A stretch of 21,412 nt of DNA, taken from a virus. Positions 13,768 to 21,103 of the stretch are shown here, one piece after another. The notes under the pieces were generated by a model that had not been told where the DNA came from, did not search any database, and saw only the letters and a program-made list of their open reading frames with translations. Positions within the stretch are counted from its first letter, which is position 1. Each line of letters begins with the position of its first letter. Both the position numbers and the translations under genes were made by a program. The DNA is taken from IMG/VR virus record IMGVR_UViG_3300033273_000117, positions 1 through 21,412 of that record; one strand, 5' to 3'.

Positions 13768-13790
13768 ACCCATAAGTATCACCTATGGGT
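13768..13790 (-). promoter_or_regulatory. Hairpin in the uvsW leader, predicted translation switch
   Basis: On the minus strand ACCCATA ... TATGGGT forms a perfect 7-bp stem with a 9-base loop GGTGATACT; the 3' arm ends one base before the uvsW ATG. The Shine-Dalgarno-like AGGTGA lies across the loop. A late transcript starting six bases after the AATAAATA box would begin at about 13784 and lack most of the 5' arm, so only read-through RNA could fold it. Confidence 0.65.
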
Positions 13791-13797
13791 ATTTATT
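13790..13797 (-). promoter_or_regulatory. T4-type late promoter before uvsW
   Basis: The minus strand reads GAATAAATACCC. AATAAATA is one mismatch from TATAAATA and overlaps the TAA stop of the small upstream gene. It sits 23 bases from the uvsW ATG and immediately next to the hairpin. Confidence 0.75.
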
Positions 13798-14008
13798 CTC
13801 CCATCTTAAACGTATATTCCAACAACAACCTTTCGAAAAAGTCTTTTAGTTCTTCTAGTCTTTGCTTCTTATCTGGGCACGACACCCAATTTTGTAAATG
13901 AAGACTTATTGACTCGTGAATCTGTCTTACATCTTCGATCCCCATATCCATTGAGATATAGGGAAGGTTTTCATCAAAGTCTTTTTCGTAAAGATGGTCG
14001 TCGTCCAT
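13793..14008 (-). CDS. Small acidic hypothetical protein, 71 aa
   Basis: Family not recognised. I place the start at the ATG at 14008 (MDDDHLYEKDFDENLPYI), which shares its A with the uvsY stop as TAATG; the ten extra residues of the longer frame would lie inside uvsY. The N-terminus is acidic. The rest is helical (GIEDVRQIHESISLHLQNW, then QRLEELKDFFERLLLEYTF) and could make a two-helix bundle. Its position between uvsY and uvsW, with coupling to uvsY, suggests a minor partner in recombination, but nothing in the sequence proves it. Confidence 0.75.
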   Translation of the reverse strand: MDDDHLYEKDFDENLPYISMDMGIEDVRQIHESISLHLQNWVSCPDKKQRLEELKDFFERLLLEYTFKMGE

Positions 14009-14439
14009 TAGTTGAAACCTGCTTGGAAGCGATGCCACTCTATGGCATTCTTGATTTGAAAAGTTCTGTTTGAAATAGTTTTGATAATATCTTCAAGGAA
14101 CTTCAACATCACATCATAATATCGGATCTTGATATCCAGTTTAGTTAGTTTCTCATCTGCCTCCAGATGCCTCTGTAAGGCGTCCTTTTCTCTAACTTTA
14201 TATGGGAAAGGTTCTTCCTCGTACACCTCTGCTGGTGCCTTTCCTGTGTAGTAATTGTAGCGTTCTAGTTTTACTTTGTTGTAAGTCTCTCTTGCTTTTT
14301 CGCGCAACAAAGTAATAGTATTATAGACAGTATAATACTTAGCGTGAAGTTGGGGTATTTTTAAAGACTCATCATGTAGATTATCAGGGTCGATCTGAGA
14401 GTCACGCTCCCACATCTCCTGAATTTGGTCAAGGTTCAT
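14008..14439 (-). CDS. uvsY: Recombination mediator (T4 UvsY)
   Basis: UvsY loads the RecA-like UvsX recombinase onto single-stranded DNA coated with gp32. It is recognised from the N-terminal MNLDQIQEMWERDSQIDPDN segment, the LKIPQLHAKYYTVYN core that carries the LKARL-type DNA-binding region of the family, and the C-terminal ISNRTFQIKNAIEWHRFQAG oligomerisation helix. Length 143 aa against 137 in T4. The ATG overlaps the stop of the gp3-like gene (ATGA), so it is translated from the message started at 15006-15013 and also, perhaps, from upstream read-through. Its partner uvsX is not in this window. Confidence 0.93.
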   Translation of the reverse strand: MNLDQIQEMWERDSQIDPDNLHDESLKIPQLHAKYYTVYNTITLLREKARETYNKVKLERYNYYTGKAPAEVYEEEPFPYKVREKDALQRHLEADEKLTKLDIKIRYYDVMLKFLEDIIKTISNRTFQIKNAIEWHRFQAGFN

Positions 14440-14990
14440 AAGCGAGTTCTGCCGTCAGAATCTACGATAATATACACAGTATACTTGAATGTTGCTTCTG
14501 CTGTAAAGTACTGTATGTCAGTTGCTGAAGTGTCAAACTCCAGGGACGTTAGGGACACTGGGAACAGGTCTCTGAACTTTACAATACTGTTTACTCTATA
14601 ATTGCTGTTTAGGATGGACAGACTACCATCACTAAACTGCTCCTGTAGTTGATCTTTTACACCAAATTCGTCGGTTGTGAGGTCAATAAAGTCTTGTGGA
14701 GTTTCTGGGAAACCAAGTCCAGTCAACCAGTTGTGAACCGCCATGTAGTTGGTCATGTCCTCATCAACCAAGAACCTAAGGGTTAGGTCACCATAGGTTA
14801 GTTTTTCACCAGGAATATCAATATCCTTAAGGTATGATGACTGTGTTGCCAACTGTAAGTTTATTTCTGGCAGTCTAGCACTAGTGCAGAAAAAATCAAC
14901 CTTTGGGTGCTTAGACAAACTAAACTGAAACCCAGTTGGTGATAAGAAGTTTCTGTTTTGTATTTGGTTTCTAAACTGTGAAACAGTCAT
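14436..14990 (-). CDS. 3: Tail tube-related protein, probably tail completion protein gp3
   Basis: A 184-aa virion protein. The sequence (NFLSPTGFQFSLSKHPKVDFFC; then DIPGEKLTYGDLTLRFLVDED; NYMAVHNWLTGLG; and a C-terminal TAEATFKYTVYIIVD strand) has the beta-sandwich pattern of the myovirus tail tube and terminator proteins. T4 gp3 is 176 aa and caps the tail tube at the head-proximal end. In related cyanophages the gene between 23 and uvsY is annotated gp3, which matches here by position and length. A tube-initiator such as gp54 or gp48 is less likely because those are longer. It has its own late promoter right after the gene 23 terminator. Confidence 0.75.
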   Translation of the reverse strand: MTVSQFRNQIQNRNFLSPTGFQFSLSKHPKVDFFCTSARLPEINLQLATQSSYLKDIDIPGEKLTYGDLTLRFLVDEDMTNYMAVHNWLTGLGFPETPQDFIDLTTDEFGVKDQLQEQFSDGSLSILNSNYRVNSIVKFRDLFPVSLTSLEFDTSATDIQYFTAEATFKYTVYIIVDSDGRTRL

Positions 14991-15005
14991 TATCAGTTTT
15001 ATTTG

Positions 15006-15013
15006 TATTTAGA
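15006..15013 (-). promoter_or_regulatory. T4-type late promoter before the gp3-like gene
   Basis: The minus strand reads TCTAAATACAAATAAAAC. TCTAAATA is one mismatch from TATAAATA and is the same octamer as the gene 23 promoter. It directly follows the gene 23 terminator, 16 bases before the ATG. Confidence 0.7.
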
Positions 15014-15014
15014 T

Positions 15015-15041
15015 AAAAAAAGAGGGTCCGAAGACCCTCTT
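15015..15041 (-). terminator. Factor-independent terminator of gene 23
   Basis: The minus strand has an 8-bp stem AGAGGGTC/GACCCTCT with a UUCG tetraloop (15021-15040), extended by one A-T pair, followed by a run of T. It lies 21 bases after the gp23 stop and separates the capsid transcript from the recombination genes. Confidence 0.93.
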
Positions 15042-15061
15042 GATAGATATGTGAACCGAGA

Positions 15062-16438
15062 TCACATGAGATTCTGAACCTTGACTCTTCTGTAGTAGCG
15101 GTTGACGTTCTGGGTGAGAGCGCCAGCACCAACAGTAGTGCCCTGAGCGAATGGGTTGGCGACCATGCCGTAGCGGGTCTTGAAGCCAATCTTGGGCTGG
15201 AAGGTGTCCTGACCAACGGCACGAACCATTTGGAGAGGAACGTATGGGCAGTAGAATAGTCCAGCGTCATAAGGGGAAGCACCCTTATAACCAGCAACGT
15301 AGTACTGGTCGGCAGCGAGGTTAGCCGAATATGGGTCGATGTAGACGCGGAACTTACCAGCAAGAACACCAGCGAAGGTGTTACCGGTGTCGTCAACGTT
15401 AAGGTTAGCGTTGAGGGCAGGGGTGTAGTCGAGTACACCAGCCATCGTGAGGGCGGAAGCAACGTCTGCGGAGCAGAGGATCATGTTGCCCTTTCCTCTA
15501 CGAGTTCTCTGGGCGATAGCGTTAGCATCACGCTCGATCTGGAAGATCAGACCCTTGAACTTCTCAACACTCCAGCGACCGTTGGAGTCAACGTCGAGGT
15601 CGAAAGCACCTTGAGTAGCAACGTTAGTAGCAGCGCCTTGCTCAGCAACACGGTAGATAGTTCTGATGACTTCGCGGTTGATCTCAGCCAGAATCTCAGT
15701 GGAGAGAATGTTGGCGAGTTCCGCTTCAGCGTTCAGACCGTGGATTGCCTTGAGGTCCTGAGCGAGTTCTAACGAGTACTCAGCTTTCAGAGCTCTTGAC
15801 TTGGCGGTAACGGTGACCTTCTCGATCGAGAATGCCATCTCGTTGAAAGCGTCTCCAGAGGTGCCGAGATCTTCAGCATCGTCTGTACGCATACCCTGAC
15901 CTACGCTGTAGGTAGAACCAGTGATACCTGAAGTTGGGTTAAGGGCAGCAGGGTTAGAACCGACTTGACCGGTTGTACCCATACCAACGCTACCAGCGGT
16001 GAATCCGTTGCTGAGGTCGAAACCTTCGTTCTGACCAGAGAAGGCAGAATCGACTTCATCGAACAGAGCTTCAGCACCACTCTGAGTCTTATACTTGGAG
16101 CGCATCGCAAAGATGAGTCCAGTAGGTCCGCTCATTGGTTGAACGCCAGCGAGGTCATAAGCGACCAGGTTAGGCATTGAGCGGCGGATCAGGGAGATCA
16201 GAACTGGGTCGAAACCAGCAACGGTCTGACCGCCTGAACCGGTGTAACCACCGTTACCAACAGAGTTGGTAGGTGATTCGTAAAGGAATTCACGCTCTTC
16301 TTTGAGAGCGACTTCTTGGTTCTCCAGGAGTTGAGCGGTAACGGCTCTACGATGTGCATCCTTGATAGGATCCATTCCTTCGTAGTCCAGAAGGGGTGCC
16401 CACTTCTCCTGCAGATGCTCGTTTAGGGGCATTTGCAT
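15062..16438 (-). CDS. 23: Major capsid protein (T4 gp23)
   Basis: The main hexameric shell protein with a HK97-type fold. It is recognised by its N-terminal delta domain (LLENQEVALKEEREFLYES), the VQPMSGPTGLIFAMRSKY segment, the AFSIEKVTVTAKSRALKAEY strand (T4-type gp23 hallmark), and the C-terminal FQPKIGFKTRYGMVANPF. Length 458 aa against 521 in T4; the T4 insertion domain is reduced, as usual in cyanophages. A prohead-protease site LYE followed by Ser55 is expected to release the N-terminal 54 residues during maturation. The ATG at 16438 follows AAAGAGGT, a good ribosome binding site. It has its own late promoter (16481-16488) and terminator. Confidence 0.98.
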   Translation of the reverse strand: MQMPLNEHLQEKWAPLLDYEGMDPIKDAHRRAVTAQLLENQEVALKEEREFLYESPTNSVGNGGYTGSGGQTVAGFDPVLISLIRRSMPNLVAYDLAGVQPMSGPTGLIFAMRSKYKTQSGAEALFDEVDSAFSGQNEGFDLSNGFTAGSVGMGTTGQVGSNPAALNPTSGITGSTYSVGQGMRTDDAEDLGTSGDAFNEMAFSIEKVTVTAKSRALKAEYSLELAQDLKAIHGLNAEAELANILSTEILAEINREVIRTIYRVAEQGAATNVATQGAFDLDVDSNGRWSVEKFKGLIFQIERDANAIAQRTRRGKGNMILCSADVASALTMAGVLDYTPALNANLNVDDTGNTFAGVLAGKFRVYIDPYSANLAADQYYVAGYKGASPYDAGLFYCPYVPLQMVRAVGQDTFQPKIGFKTRYGMVANPFAQGTTVGAGALTQNVNRYYRRVKVQNLM

Positions 16439-16480
16439 TTGAACTTTACCTCTTTAAAAAAGTTTAGTTTGAACTGTTAT

Positions 16481-16488
16481 TATTTAGA
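16481..16488 (-). promoter_or_regulatory. T4-type late promoter before gene 23
   Basis: The minus strand reads TTTCTAAATAATAAC. TCTAAATA lies just after the gene 22 stop and 42 bases before the gp23 ATG. A second late promoter here would raise capsid protein output over scaffold, as in T4. Confidence 0.72.
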
Positions 16489-16490
16489 AA

Positions 16491-17564
16491 TCACTTTTTA
16501 GCGACTCTTCTCAGAGTATCCATGTAGGATTCCATTAGTGGGGATGCTGATGTTGAACCAGCAACCTCGGTGCCTTCAGAGATGGTCTCTGAGTGATCTC
16601 TTTGAGCACTGGCACTTGGGAAGTATGACTCCTTCAAGGTGCCTAGTTTCTCACGATAGTCTGCTTCACTTTCAAACTCAACATTTTCAGCAAGAGTAGC
16701 GAGCTTGTCTTTCTGGGAAAGGGCAAGTCCTTCAGCAACTTCAGCAAAGATGACATCAGCAACTGACTCAGCTAGTCTCTTATTTAGAGCAACGTTTCTT
16801 TCGATTTGCTCGTTGAGTTTACCTTCCATTTCATCAAGTTTATCTACCATGCTCTCGATTACATCATATCTTTCTTCAGGGATAGTTACATAATGATCTT
16901 CAAAAAGACTCTTCATTCCAGTTAGGAACGATTCGGTCATTTCAGTCTTGAGACCGTGCTCAACGGCGAGAGCGTTCTCTTGGATCCACTCATCAGCAAC
17001 ATACTCAAGGTATGCGTCGAGTCTTTCGGTCAGACCTTCTTTAATGGTTTCAATCTCTTCTACGAGAACAGTCTCATAGGCAGATTGAAGGTTTTCTTTG
17101 ATTTCGTTAACCTTCGAGCTGATAGCAGCTTCGAAAATAGTGCGTGCTTTCTCTTGGAACTCCTCAGAAAGCTCTTCACCTTCGAATAGAGCTTGAACAT
17201 CTTCTTCGATGCTGAACTCTGGTTCTACGGTTTCCTCTGCTTCGGCAACGACTTCCTCTTCAGTTACTTCCTCTTCGGAAACAACTTCCTCTTCGGTAGT
17301 CTCTTCTTCGGCAACGATTTCTTGCTCTTCATCAGCCTCAACTTCCTCGGCTCTAGCGGCTCTGGCGTTTACGACATTTTTGACCTGAGCAAGGGTCTTG
17401 CCTGGAGTCTCCAGTTTGTTGGAGTCGTCATCGGGTCTTGAGTTCTCGGGGGTAGGACCACCAAGATCCTCATAAGGAACACCGCTAGCTTGCATTGGTT
17501 CAGCAGGTGCAGCGTTTTGTGTTACTACGTTTTCCATTTCCTGTAAGTTGCTATCAGCGGACAT
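16491..17564 (-). CDS. 22: Prohead scaffolding core protein (T4 gp22)
   Basis: The internal scaffold around which gp23 assembles, destroyed afterwards by gp21. It fits by position between 21 and 23 and by composition. After a Pro/Ala/Asn-rich N-terminus comes a strongly acidic block of about 70 residues with near-repeats of EEEVVSEEEVTEEEVVAEAE. A long helical, coiled-coil-prone region follows (VNEIKENLQSAYETVLVEEI, and EGKLNEQIERNVALNKRLAES), ending in MESYMDTLRRVAKK. Length 357 aa against 269 in T4; the extra length lies mainly in the acidic block. Several L-x-E tripeptides could be gp21 cleavage sites. A perfect TATAAATA late promoter lies upstream. Confidence 0.93.
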   Translation of the reverse strand: MSADSNLQEMENVVTQNAAPAEPMQASGVPYEDLGGPTPENSRPDDDSNKLETPGKTLAQVKNVVNARAARAEEVEADEEQEIVAEEETTEEEVVSEEEVTEEEVVAEAEETVEPEFSIEEDVQALFEGEELSEEFQEKARTIFEAAISSKVNEIKENLQSAYETVLVEEIETIKEGLTERLDAYLEYVADEWIQENALAVEHGLKTEMTESFLTGMKSLFEDHYVTIPEERYDVIESMVDKLDEMEGKLNEQIERNVALNKRLAESVADVIFAEVAEGLALSQKDKLATLAENVEFESEADYREKLGTLKESYFPSASAQRDHSETISEGTEVAGSTSASPLMESYMDTLRRVAKK

Positions 17565-17597
17565 TTTCTTTTGATTAACTTTGGTATAATCTATATT

Positions 17598-17605
17598 TAT
17601 TTATA
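17598..17605 (-). promoter_or_regulatory. Perfect T4 late promoter before gene 22
   Basis: The minus strand reads TTTATAAATAAATATAG, containing an exact TATAAATA just after the gp21 stop codon, 34 bases before the gp22 ATG. A second overlapping AATAAATA lies four bases further down. Confidence 0.88.
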
Positions 17606-17607
17606 AA

Positions 17608-18258
17608 TCAGAGATTTGATAAGAAATCATTGAAGAGTTGTAGTTTGTGCTCTTCAAGTCTTCTTTGATCAACTAAAGTGTTAATACGTCTCTGAGTTCT
17701 TTCTGCGAGTTGCTCACGAAGGATTCCACCTTCCCAAACCCACTCTTTTCCTTCCATGATTCCGTTAACGAAAGCATCAGGAGCAGAAGGGTCGGCAACG
17801 ATATCAGCAGCAGTTGCTAACTGGAAGTCTTCGCCAACAATCTTATGACCTTCATTGGTCATGCGGAGTGAACCAACACCACGAGAAGAAACACCAAGTG
17901 AAACACCAGACTCTAGAAGAGACTTGGCGATCTTACCCATTGGGGTTTCAAGAATCTGTGCCTTACCTCTGAAGTTGTTACCTTCTTGAGTCAGACAAGT
18001 GATTTTGTGTGAAACACGGTCAAGGTTAACGGTAGGACCATCGGGGTGACCGAGTTCGCCAAGAGCACGACCCTTGTTTACAAAGTTTTCGCAATAGCGA
18101 TTGACTTCTCTTGAAAGGGTGTCGATGGGATACATTCTCCCATTGCGATTCTTGATTTCGCCTTGAAGAAATACACCTTCGATGTATAACTTCTTATTAA
18201 CACCTTTTCCTTCGGTGATAATATTAACGTTTGAAATTTCTTCTGTGATGAGTTTCAT
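17608..18258 (-). CDS. 21: Prohead core protease (T4 gp21)
   Basis: A serine protease of the phage prohead-maturation type that cuts gp22, gp23, gp67 and itself at L/I-x-E sites inside the prohead. Candidate catalytic residues: His71 in ALGELGHPDGP and Ser124/Ser125 in GVSLGVSSRGVG, followed by the conserved ATAADIVADPSAPDAFV segment holding the acidic member. Length 216 aa against 212 in T4. N-terminal LITE and IITE sequences (residues 3 to 6 and 13 to 16) and a C-terminal LEE could be self-processing sites. The ATG at 18258 starts two bases after the stop of the upstream gene; the T4 order 67-(68)-21-22-23 is kept. Confidence 0.95.
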   Translation of the reverse strand: MKLITEEISNVNIITEGKGVNKKLYIEGVFLQGEIKNRNGRMYPIDTLSREVNRYCENFVNKGRALGELGHPDGPTVNLDRVSHKITCLTQEGNNFRGKAQILETPMGKIAKSLLESGVSLGVSSRGVGSLRMTNEGHKIVGEDFQLATAADIVADPSAPDAFVNGIMEGKEWVWEGGILREQLAERTQRRINTLVDQRRLEEHKLQLFNDFLSNL

Positions 18259-18262
18259 TTGT

Positions 18263-18532
18263 TTATGCGGTAAATCCTACTTTTGCACCCTTGACAGTTG
18301 CGGCACTAGCAAATACACAATATGTTGGTTGCTTCTCAAGATACTCAACGGAATTTGCGGGCATGGTCATAGAACCAATTCCAGTTCCACTTTGCGTCTC
18401 AACAACGGTAACCAGTGCAGCACTTGCAGAGTTATTAACAAGACGAACAACAGTAGCATTAGTAAAACTAGTAGCGGTTCCTGTTGTAGTTGGCAGATTT
18501 ATTTCATCCGCCAAGAGCAAAGTTCTTGCCAT
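18263..18532 (-). CDS. Small beta-rich virion-associated hypothetical protein, 89 aa
   Basis: It has the position of T4 gene 68 (prohead core) but does not look like it: instead of an acidic helix, the protein is Thr/Ser/Ala/Val-rich with few charges and an alternating pattern typical of a beta-sandwich (TNATVVRLVNNSASAALVTVVE, then GSMTMPANSVEYLEKQPTYCVFASA). The start MARTLLLADEINLPTTTGTA overlaps the gp67-like stop as TAATG. I recall similar small proteins in the same place in cyanophages, with no known function. A capsid decoration or portal-associated role is possible given context and late expression. Confidence 0.8.
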   Translation of the reverse strand: MARTLLLADEINLPTTTGTATSFTNATVVRLVNNSASAALVTVVETQSGTGIGSMTMPANSVEYLEKQPTYCVFASAATVKGAKVGFTA

Positions 18533-18735
18533 TATTCTTGATCCTCTTGTGGTTCTTGTTCAATTTCTTGTTCAGGTTGCTCACCCTCATATTCGTCACC
18601 AAACATAGATGCTGCTACAATAGGTCTAGCAGCATCAATTCTTTCGGCGGCTTTTGAATATAAAGCGGTTTTGATAGCATCAGAAACATCCGACGACTTA
18701 CCATCAGTCGCAATCAAATCGATAATATTGTCCAT
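18532..18735 (-). CDS. 67: Prohead core protein, gp67-like
   Basis: A 67-aa protein directly after the portal gene, as in T4 where gp67 has 80 aa. An N-terminal helical part (MDNIIDLIATDGKSSDVSDA, then LYSKAAERIDAARPIVAASMFG) is followed by a tail made almost only of Glu, Gln, Asp and Pro (EYEGEQPEQEIEQEPQEDQE). Helix plus acidic tail is the gp67 design; sequence identity is low, so the name rests on position, size and composition. In T4 it is part of the scaffold core and is cut to small internal peptides. The start at 18735 follows an exact TATAAATA late promoter. Confidence 0.8.
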   Translation of the reverse strand: MDNIIDLIATDGKSSDVSDAIKTALYSKAAERIDAARPIVAASMFGDEYEGEQPEQEIEQEPQEDQE

Positions 18736-18760
18736 GAAATGTTATAGTGTATATACTGTA

Positions 18761-18768
18761 TATTTATA
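18761..18768 (-). promoter_or_regulatory. Perfect T4 late promoter before the gp67-like gene
   Basis: The minus strand reads GATATAAATATACAG with an exact TATAAATA that overlaps the gp20 stop codon and lies 26 bases before the next ATG. It should drive the whole prohead core/protease set (67 to 21). Confidence 0.87.
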
Positions 18769-20437
18769 TCTCAGCCTTTTTGGTATCTTTTTGCATTTCT
18801 GCATCAGTTACTGAACCATCTATTTCTTCATCTGTGACTGGTGCTCCAAGATCTCCGCCTTCTTGAGGCAATGGTTCACCTGTGATAGGATCAATCATCG
18901 AAGGGTCGGGTAGAATACCCTTTGCGATTTCATCTTCGATTTGCATATCGATTTCATTGATCTCTTGATCGGTTTGACGAAGAATCTTCTTACGAACGTA
19001 TTCGGTGGAATAATACTTACCAATATAAGGTTCGATAGTTGCCAGGTTTCCAAGTCTGCCCTGAAGCATTTCTGACTCTTTCAGTTCGGCAAACTGATTA
19101 TCATACAAGAAGTCATATTGAATATGATCTGACATTACTTCCCAATCTTCGGGAGTAACAATGTTCTTCAGGATAAGTTGAGTTCTCAACATGTCGTTGA
19201 ACATCTGAGAAAAACGTTTTCTCAGACGACCAACAAACTTAGCAAACTTAAGTTCGTCTCTCAGAATTTCAGAAGAACGACCAAGGTTGAAACCACCATC
19301 AGCAGCAATTCTTGACTCTGGAACTCCAAGTGCTCTATAGAGTTTCTTTTGGAAATACTCAATATCAGCGAGTTCACCTAGGTTTTGTCCACCAGGAAGT
19401 GTGGTGATTTCTGTACCACGACCACCTTCTCTTCTAGGCAGCCAGAAGTCTTCCATCATGGACATAAACTTACGGTCATCACGGATCTCTCCAGTTGATG
19501 CGTCATAAGCAAGTTTATTTCTGTAGCGAGACATAACCTCTTTGAGGTATTGTTCCGCTTTTACCTTAGGCAGGTTACCAACGTCGATATAGAAAATACG
19601 ACGTTCAGGTGCTCTGGACAAACGATAGATAACCAGAGAGTCCTCAATCATTCTTAGTTGATTGAGTGCTTTGATTGCCTTGTGCATATAAGACAATACA
19701 GTTCCTTTGTTTCTATCTACAAGACCAGAACTACAATAGACAACTGAGTCCTTTGCGATCTTAACTCCTTTTGTCTTTCCAGTTCCACCACCAAAGTTTC
19801 TGTTTGGATAGTTTGGTTTTGGTGTGTATAAGAAATACTCCTCAATCTGAGGTTCTATTACAGAGTCTTCAGTATCTTTGCCTCTGTTAACTGCCTGGGC
19901 AATAGCGAGACCTCTCTTATCCACCTTCTTTTCCTGGCGGATAAACTTCATCTTCATTGGGTCAATGTATCTCAAGTCCTGAATACCTGCCTGAGGATTC
20001 TTGAGGTCAATGACTTTCAGATAATAAAGTCTTCCATCAACATACCAGTTTCTAAAAATTTCATGGCACTTCTTATCGAAGTCCATTATTTCTTTGAGAT
20101 ATTTAAACTCTTCTCTAATTACCTGCTTGAGTCTCTCACTAGCGTTCAAGTTTGAGAGTTCAATTTCAACAGGAGAATCATACAGGTCGCTAACAATTGC
20201 TTCATTTACGACATCTTCGATGGCACCATCACACTCGGGGTGAAGTGCCATCTCACGATATCTTTTGATCAAGTCATGCTCAGTTTTGTAGATTCCTTCA
20301 ATGTCAAGATAATGACCGTAGAAACCACTGCTAATATAGTTATCAACCCCGTCCTCATTATTCTGAGGAACGGGGGAAATAACTGAGGGTGGTTTGCTTT
20401 GGTCCTTGTCAATGGAGAAACCAAAAAGTCTTGCCAT
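18764..20437 (-). CDS. 20: Portal vertex protein (T4 gp20)
   Basis: The dodecameric portal through which DNA is packaged and ejected, and the starter of prohead assembly. It is recognised by DIEGIYKTEHDLIKRYREMA near the N-terminus, the conserved IEDVVNEAIVSD, YFLYTPKPNYPNR, SRAPERRIFYIDVGNLPK (a hallmark segment used in cyanophage gp20 surveys) and EYFQKKLYRALGVPESRI. Length 557 aa against 524 in T4. The C-terminus is acidic and Gly/Pro-rich (GEPLPQEGGDLGAPVTDEE), likely disordered. A weak late-promoter-like ACTAAATA lies across the gp19 stop upstream. Confidence 0.98.
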   Translation of the reverse strand: MARLFGFSIDKDQSKPPSVISPVPQNNEDGVDNYISSGFYGHYLDIEGIYKTEHDLIKRYREMALHPECDGAIEDVVNEAIVSDLYDSPVEIELSNLNASERLKQVIREEFKYLKEIMDFDKKCHEIFRNWYVDGRLYYLKVIDLKNPQAGIQDLRYIDPMKMKFIRQEKKVDKRGLAIAQAVNRGKDTEDSVIEPQIEEYFLYTPKPNYPNRNFGGGTGKTKGVKIAKDSVVYCSSGLVDRNKGTVLSYMHKAIKALNQLRMIEDSLVIYRLSRAPERRIFYIDVGNLPKVKAEQYLKEVMSRYRNKLAYDASTGEIRDDRKFMSMMEDFWLPRREGGRGTEITTLPGGQNLGELADIEYFQKKLYRALGVPESRIAADGGFNLGRSSEILRDELKFAKFVGRLRKRFSQMFNDMLRTQLILKNIVTPEDWEVMSDHIQYDFLYDNQFAELKESEMLQGRLGNLATIEPYIGKYYSTEYVRKKILRQTDQEINEIDMQIEDEIAKGILPDPSMIDPITGEPLPQEGGDLGAPVTDEEIDGSVTDAEMQKDTKKAEI

Positions 20438-20463
20438 CGTATAACTGTTTGCTTATTATTGAC

Positions 20464-20471
20464 TATTTAGT
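20464..20471 (-). promoter_or_regulatory. Possible late promoter before gene 20
   Basis: The minus strand reads TAACTAAATAGTC, overlapping the gp19 stop and 26 bases before the gp20 ATG. ACTAAATA has two mismatches to TATAAATA, so this is a weak candidate supported mostly by position. Confidence 0.4.
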
Positions 20472-21066
20472 TAATGTCTTCACCACCCGCATTTGCAGCA
20501 TTACCCTTGACTGCTTCCCACCAGAGAACTTGGAGTTCAACAGTGAACTCTTGAATCTGACCAGTGCTATCATACGATAGGTCGATAGGAGCAACTTGAG
20601 TTGGGAAAACATCATAGAAATGATACTTTCTCAGGGTGCCGCCGTTACGATCTAGTTGATAGATGTAAGCATCTGCCTGATAGTCTGCTGGATCAGTTGT
20701 TCCAGTGTTATCAGAAACACGGTTGATGGTGTTCATCCACTTTTCGAAAGCGGAACGAATAGCAAAGTCAGTGTCGTTGATAACCGTGATGGTCCAGGTA
20801 TCGAATGTACGGTCTCCAGCAACTTTGAGGATCCTTCCTCTGAAAGGAACCTCAATAGGAGCAACGTTAGATGCTGGAAGGTTTGCTGCCTTGACAAGGA
20901 AACGTGCCTTGTTAAGAATATCATTCAAACCTTCAACTTCTACCGAACCTGGAAATGAAAGCTCAACCTCAAAAAGGTTTGAGCGAGCACCGCCGCCAGT
21001 AAGCTTACTCTTGAAGTCAGTAATCTTTCTTAGTGGGGGTGGATTGAGTTGATTTCTGGTTGCCAT
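20467..21066 (-). CDS. 19: Tail tube protein (T4 gp19)
   Basis: The protein that stacks in hexameric rings to form the inner tube of the contractile tail. Recognised by the N-terminal FKSKLTGGGARSNLFEVELSFPG, the ARFLVKAANLPASNVAPIEVPFRGR strand pair, DTWTITVINDTDFAIRSAFEKWMN, and the C-terminal QIQEFTVELQVLWWE. Length 199 aa against 163 in T4. The ATG at 21066 is preceded by TTAGAGG at a suitable distance, a real Shine-Dalgarno sequence. The gap to the end of gene 18 is only 37 bases and has no terminator, so sheath and tube are co-transcribed. Confidence 0.97.
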   Translation of the reverse strand: MATRNQLNPPPLRKITDFKSKLTGGGARSNLFEVELSFPGSVEVEGLNDILNKARFLVKAANLPASNVAPIEVPFRGRILKVAGDRTFDTWTITVINDTDFAIRSAFEKWMNTINRVSDNTGTTDPADYQADAYIYQLDRNGGTLRKYHFYDVFPTQVAPIDLSYDSTGQIQEFTVELQVLWWEAVKGNAANAGGEDIN

Positions 21067-21103
21067 TTTTGTGTGCCTCTAAGGTTGATTAATAAAGTAA
21101 ATA

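Noticed and set aside
14009-14038. Longer start for the small gene between uvsY and uvsW
   Set aside because: Would lie inside uvsY; the TAATG junction at 14008 fits the coupling pattern of the window.
14971-15462. Minus-strand frame of 163 codons across the end of gene 23
   Set aside because: Overlaps gp23 in another frame, crosses the terminator, and has Ser/Thr/Leu-rich shadow composition.
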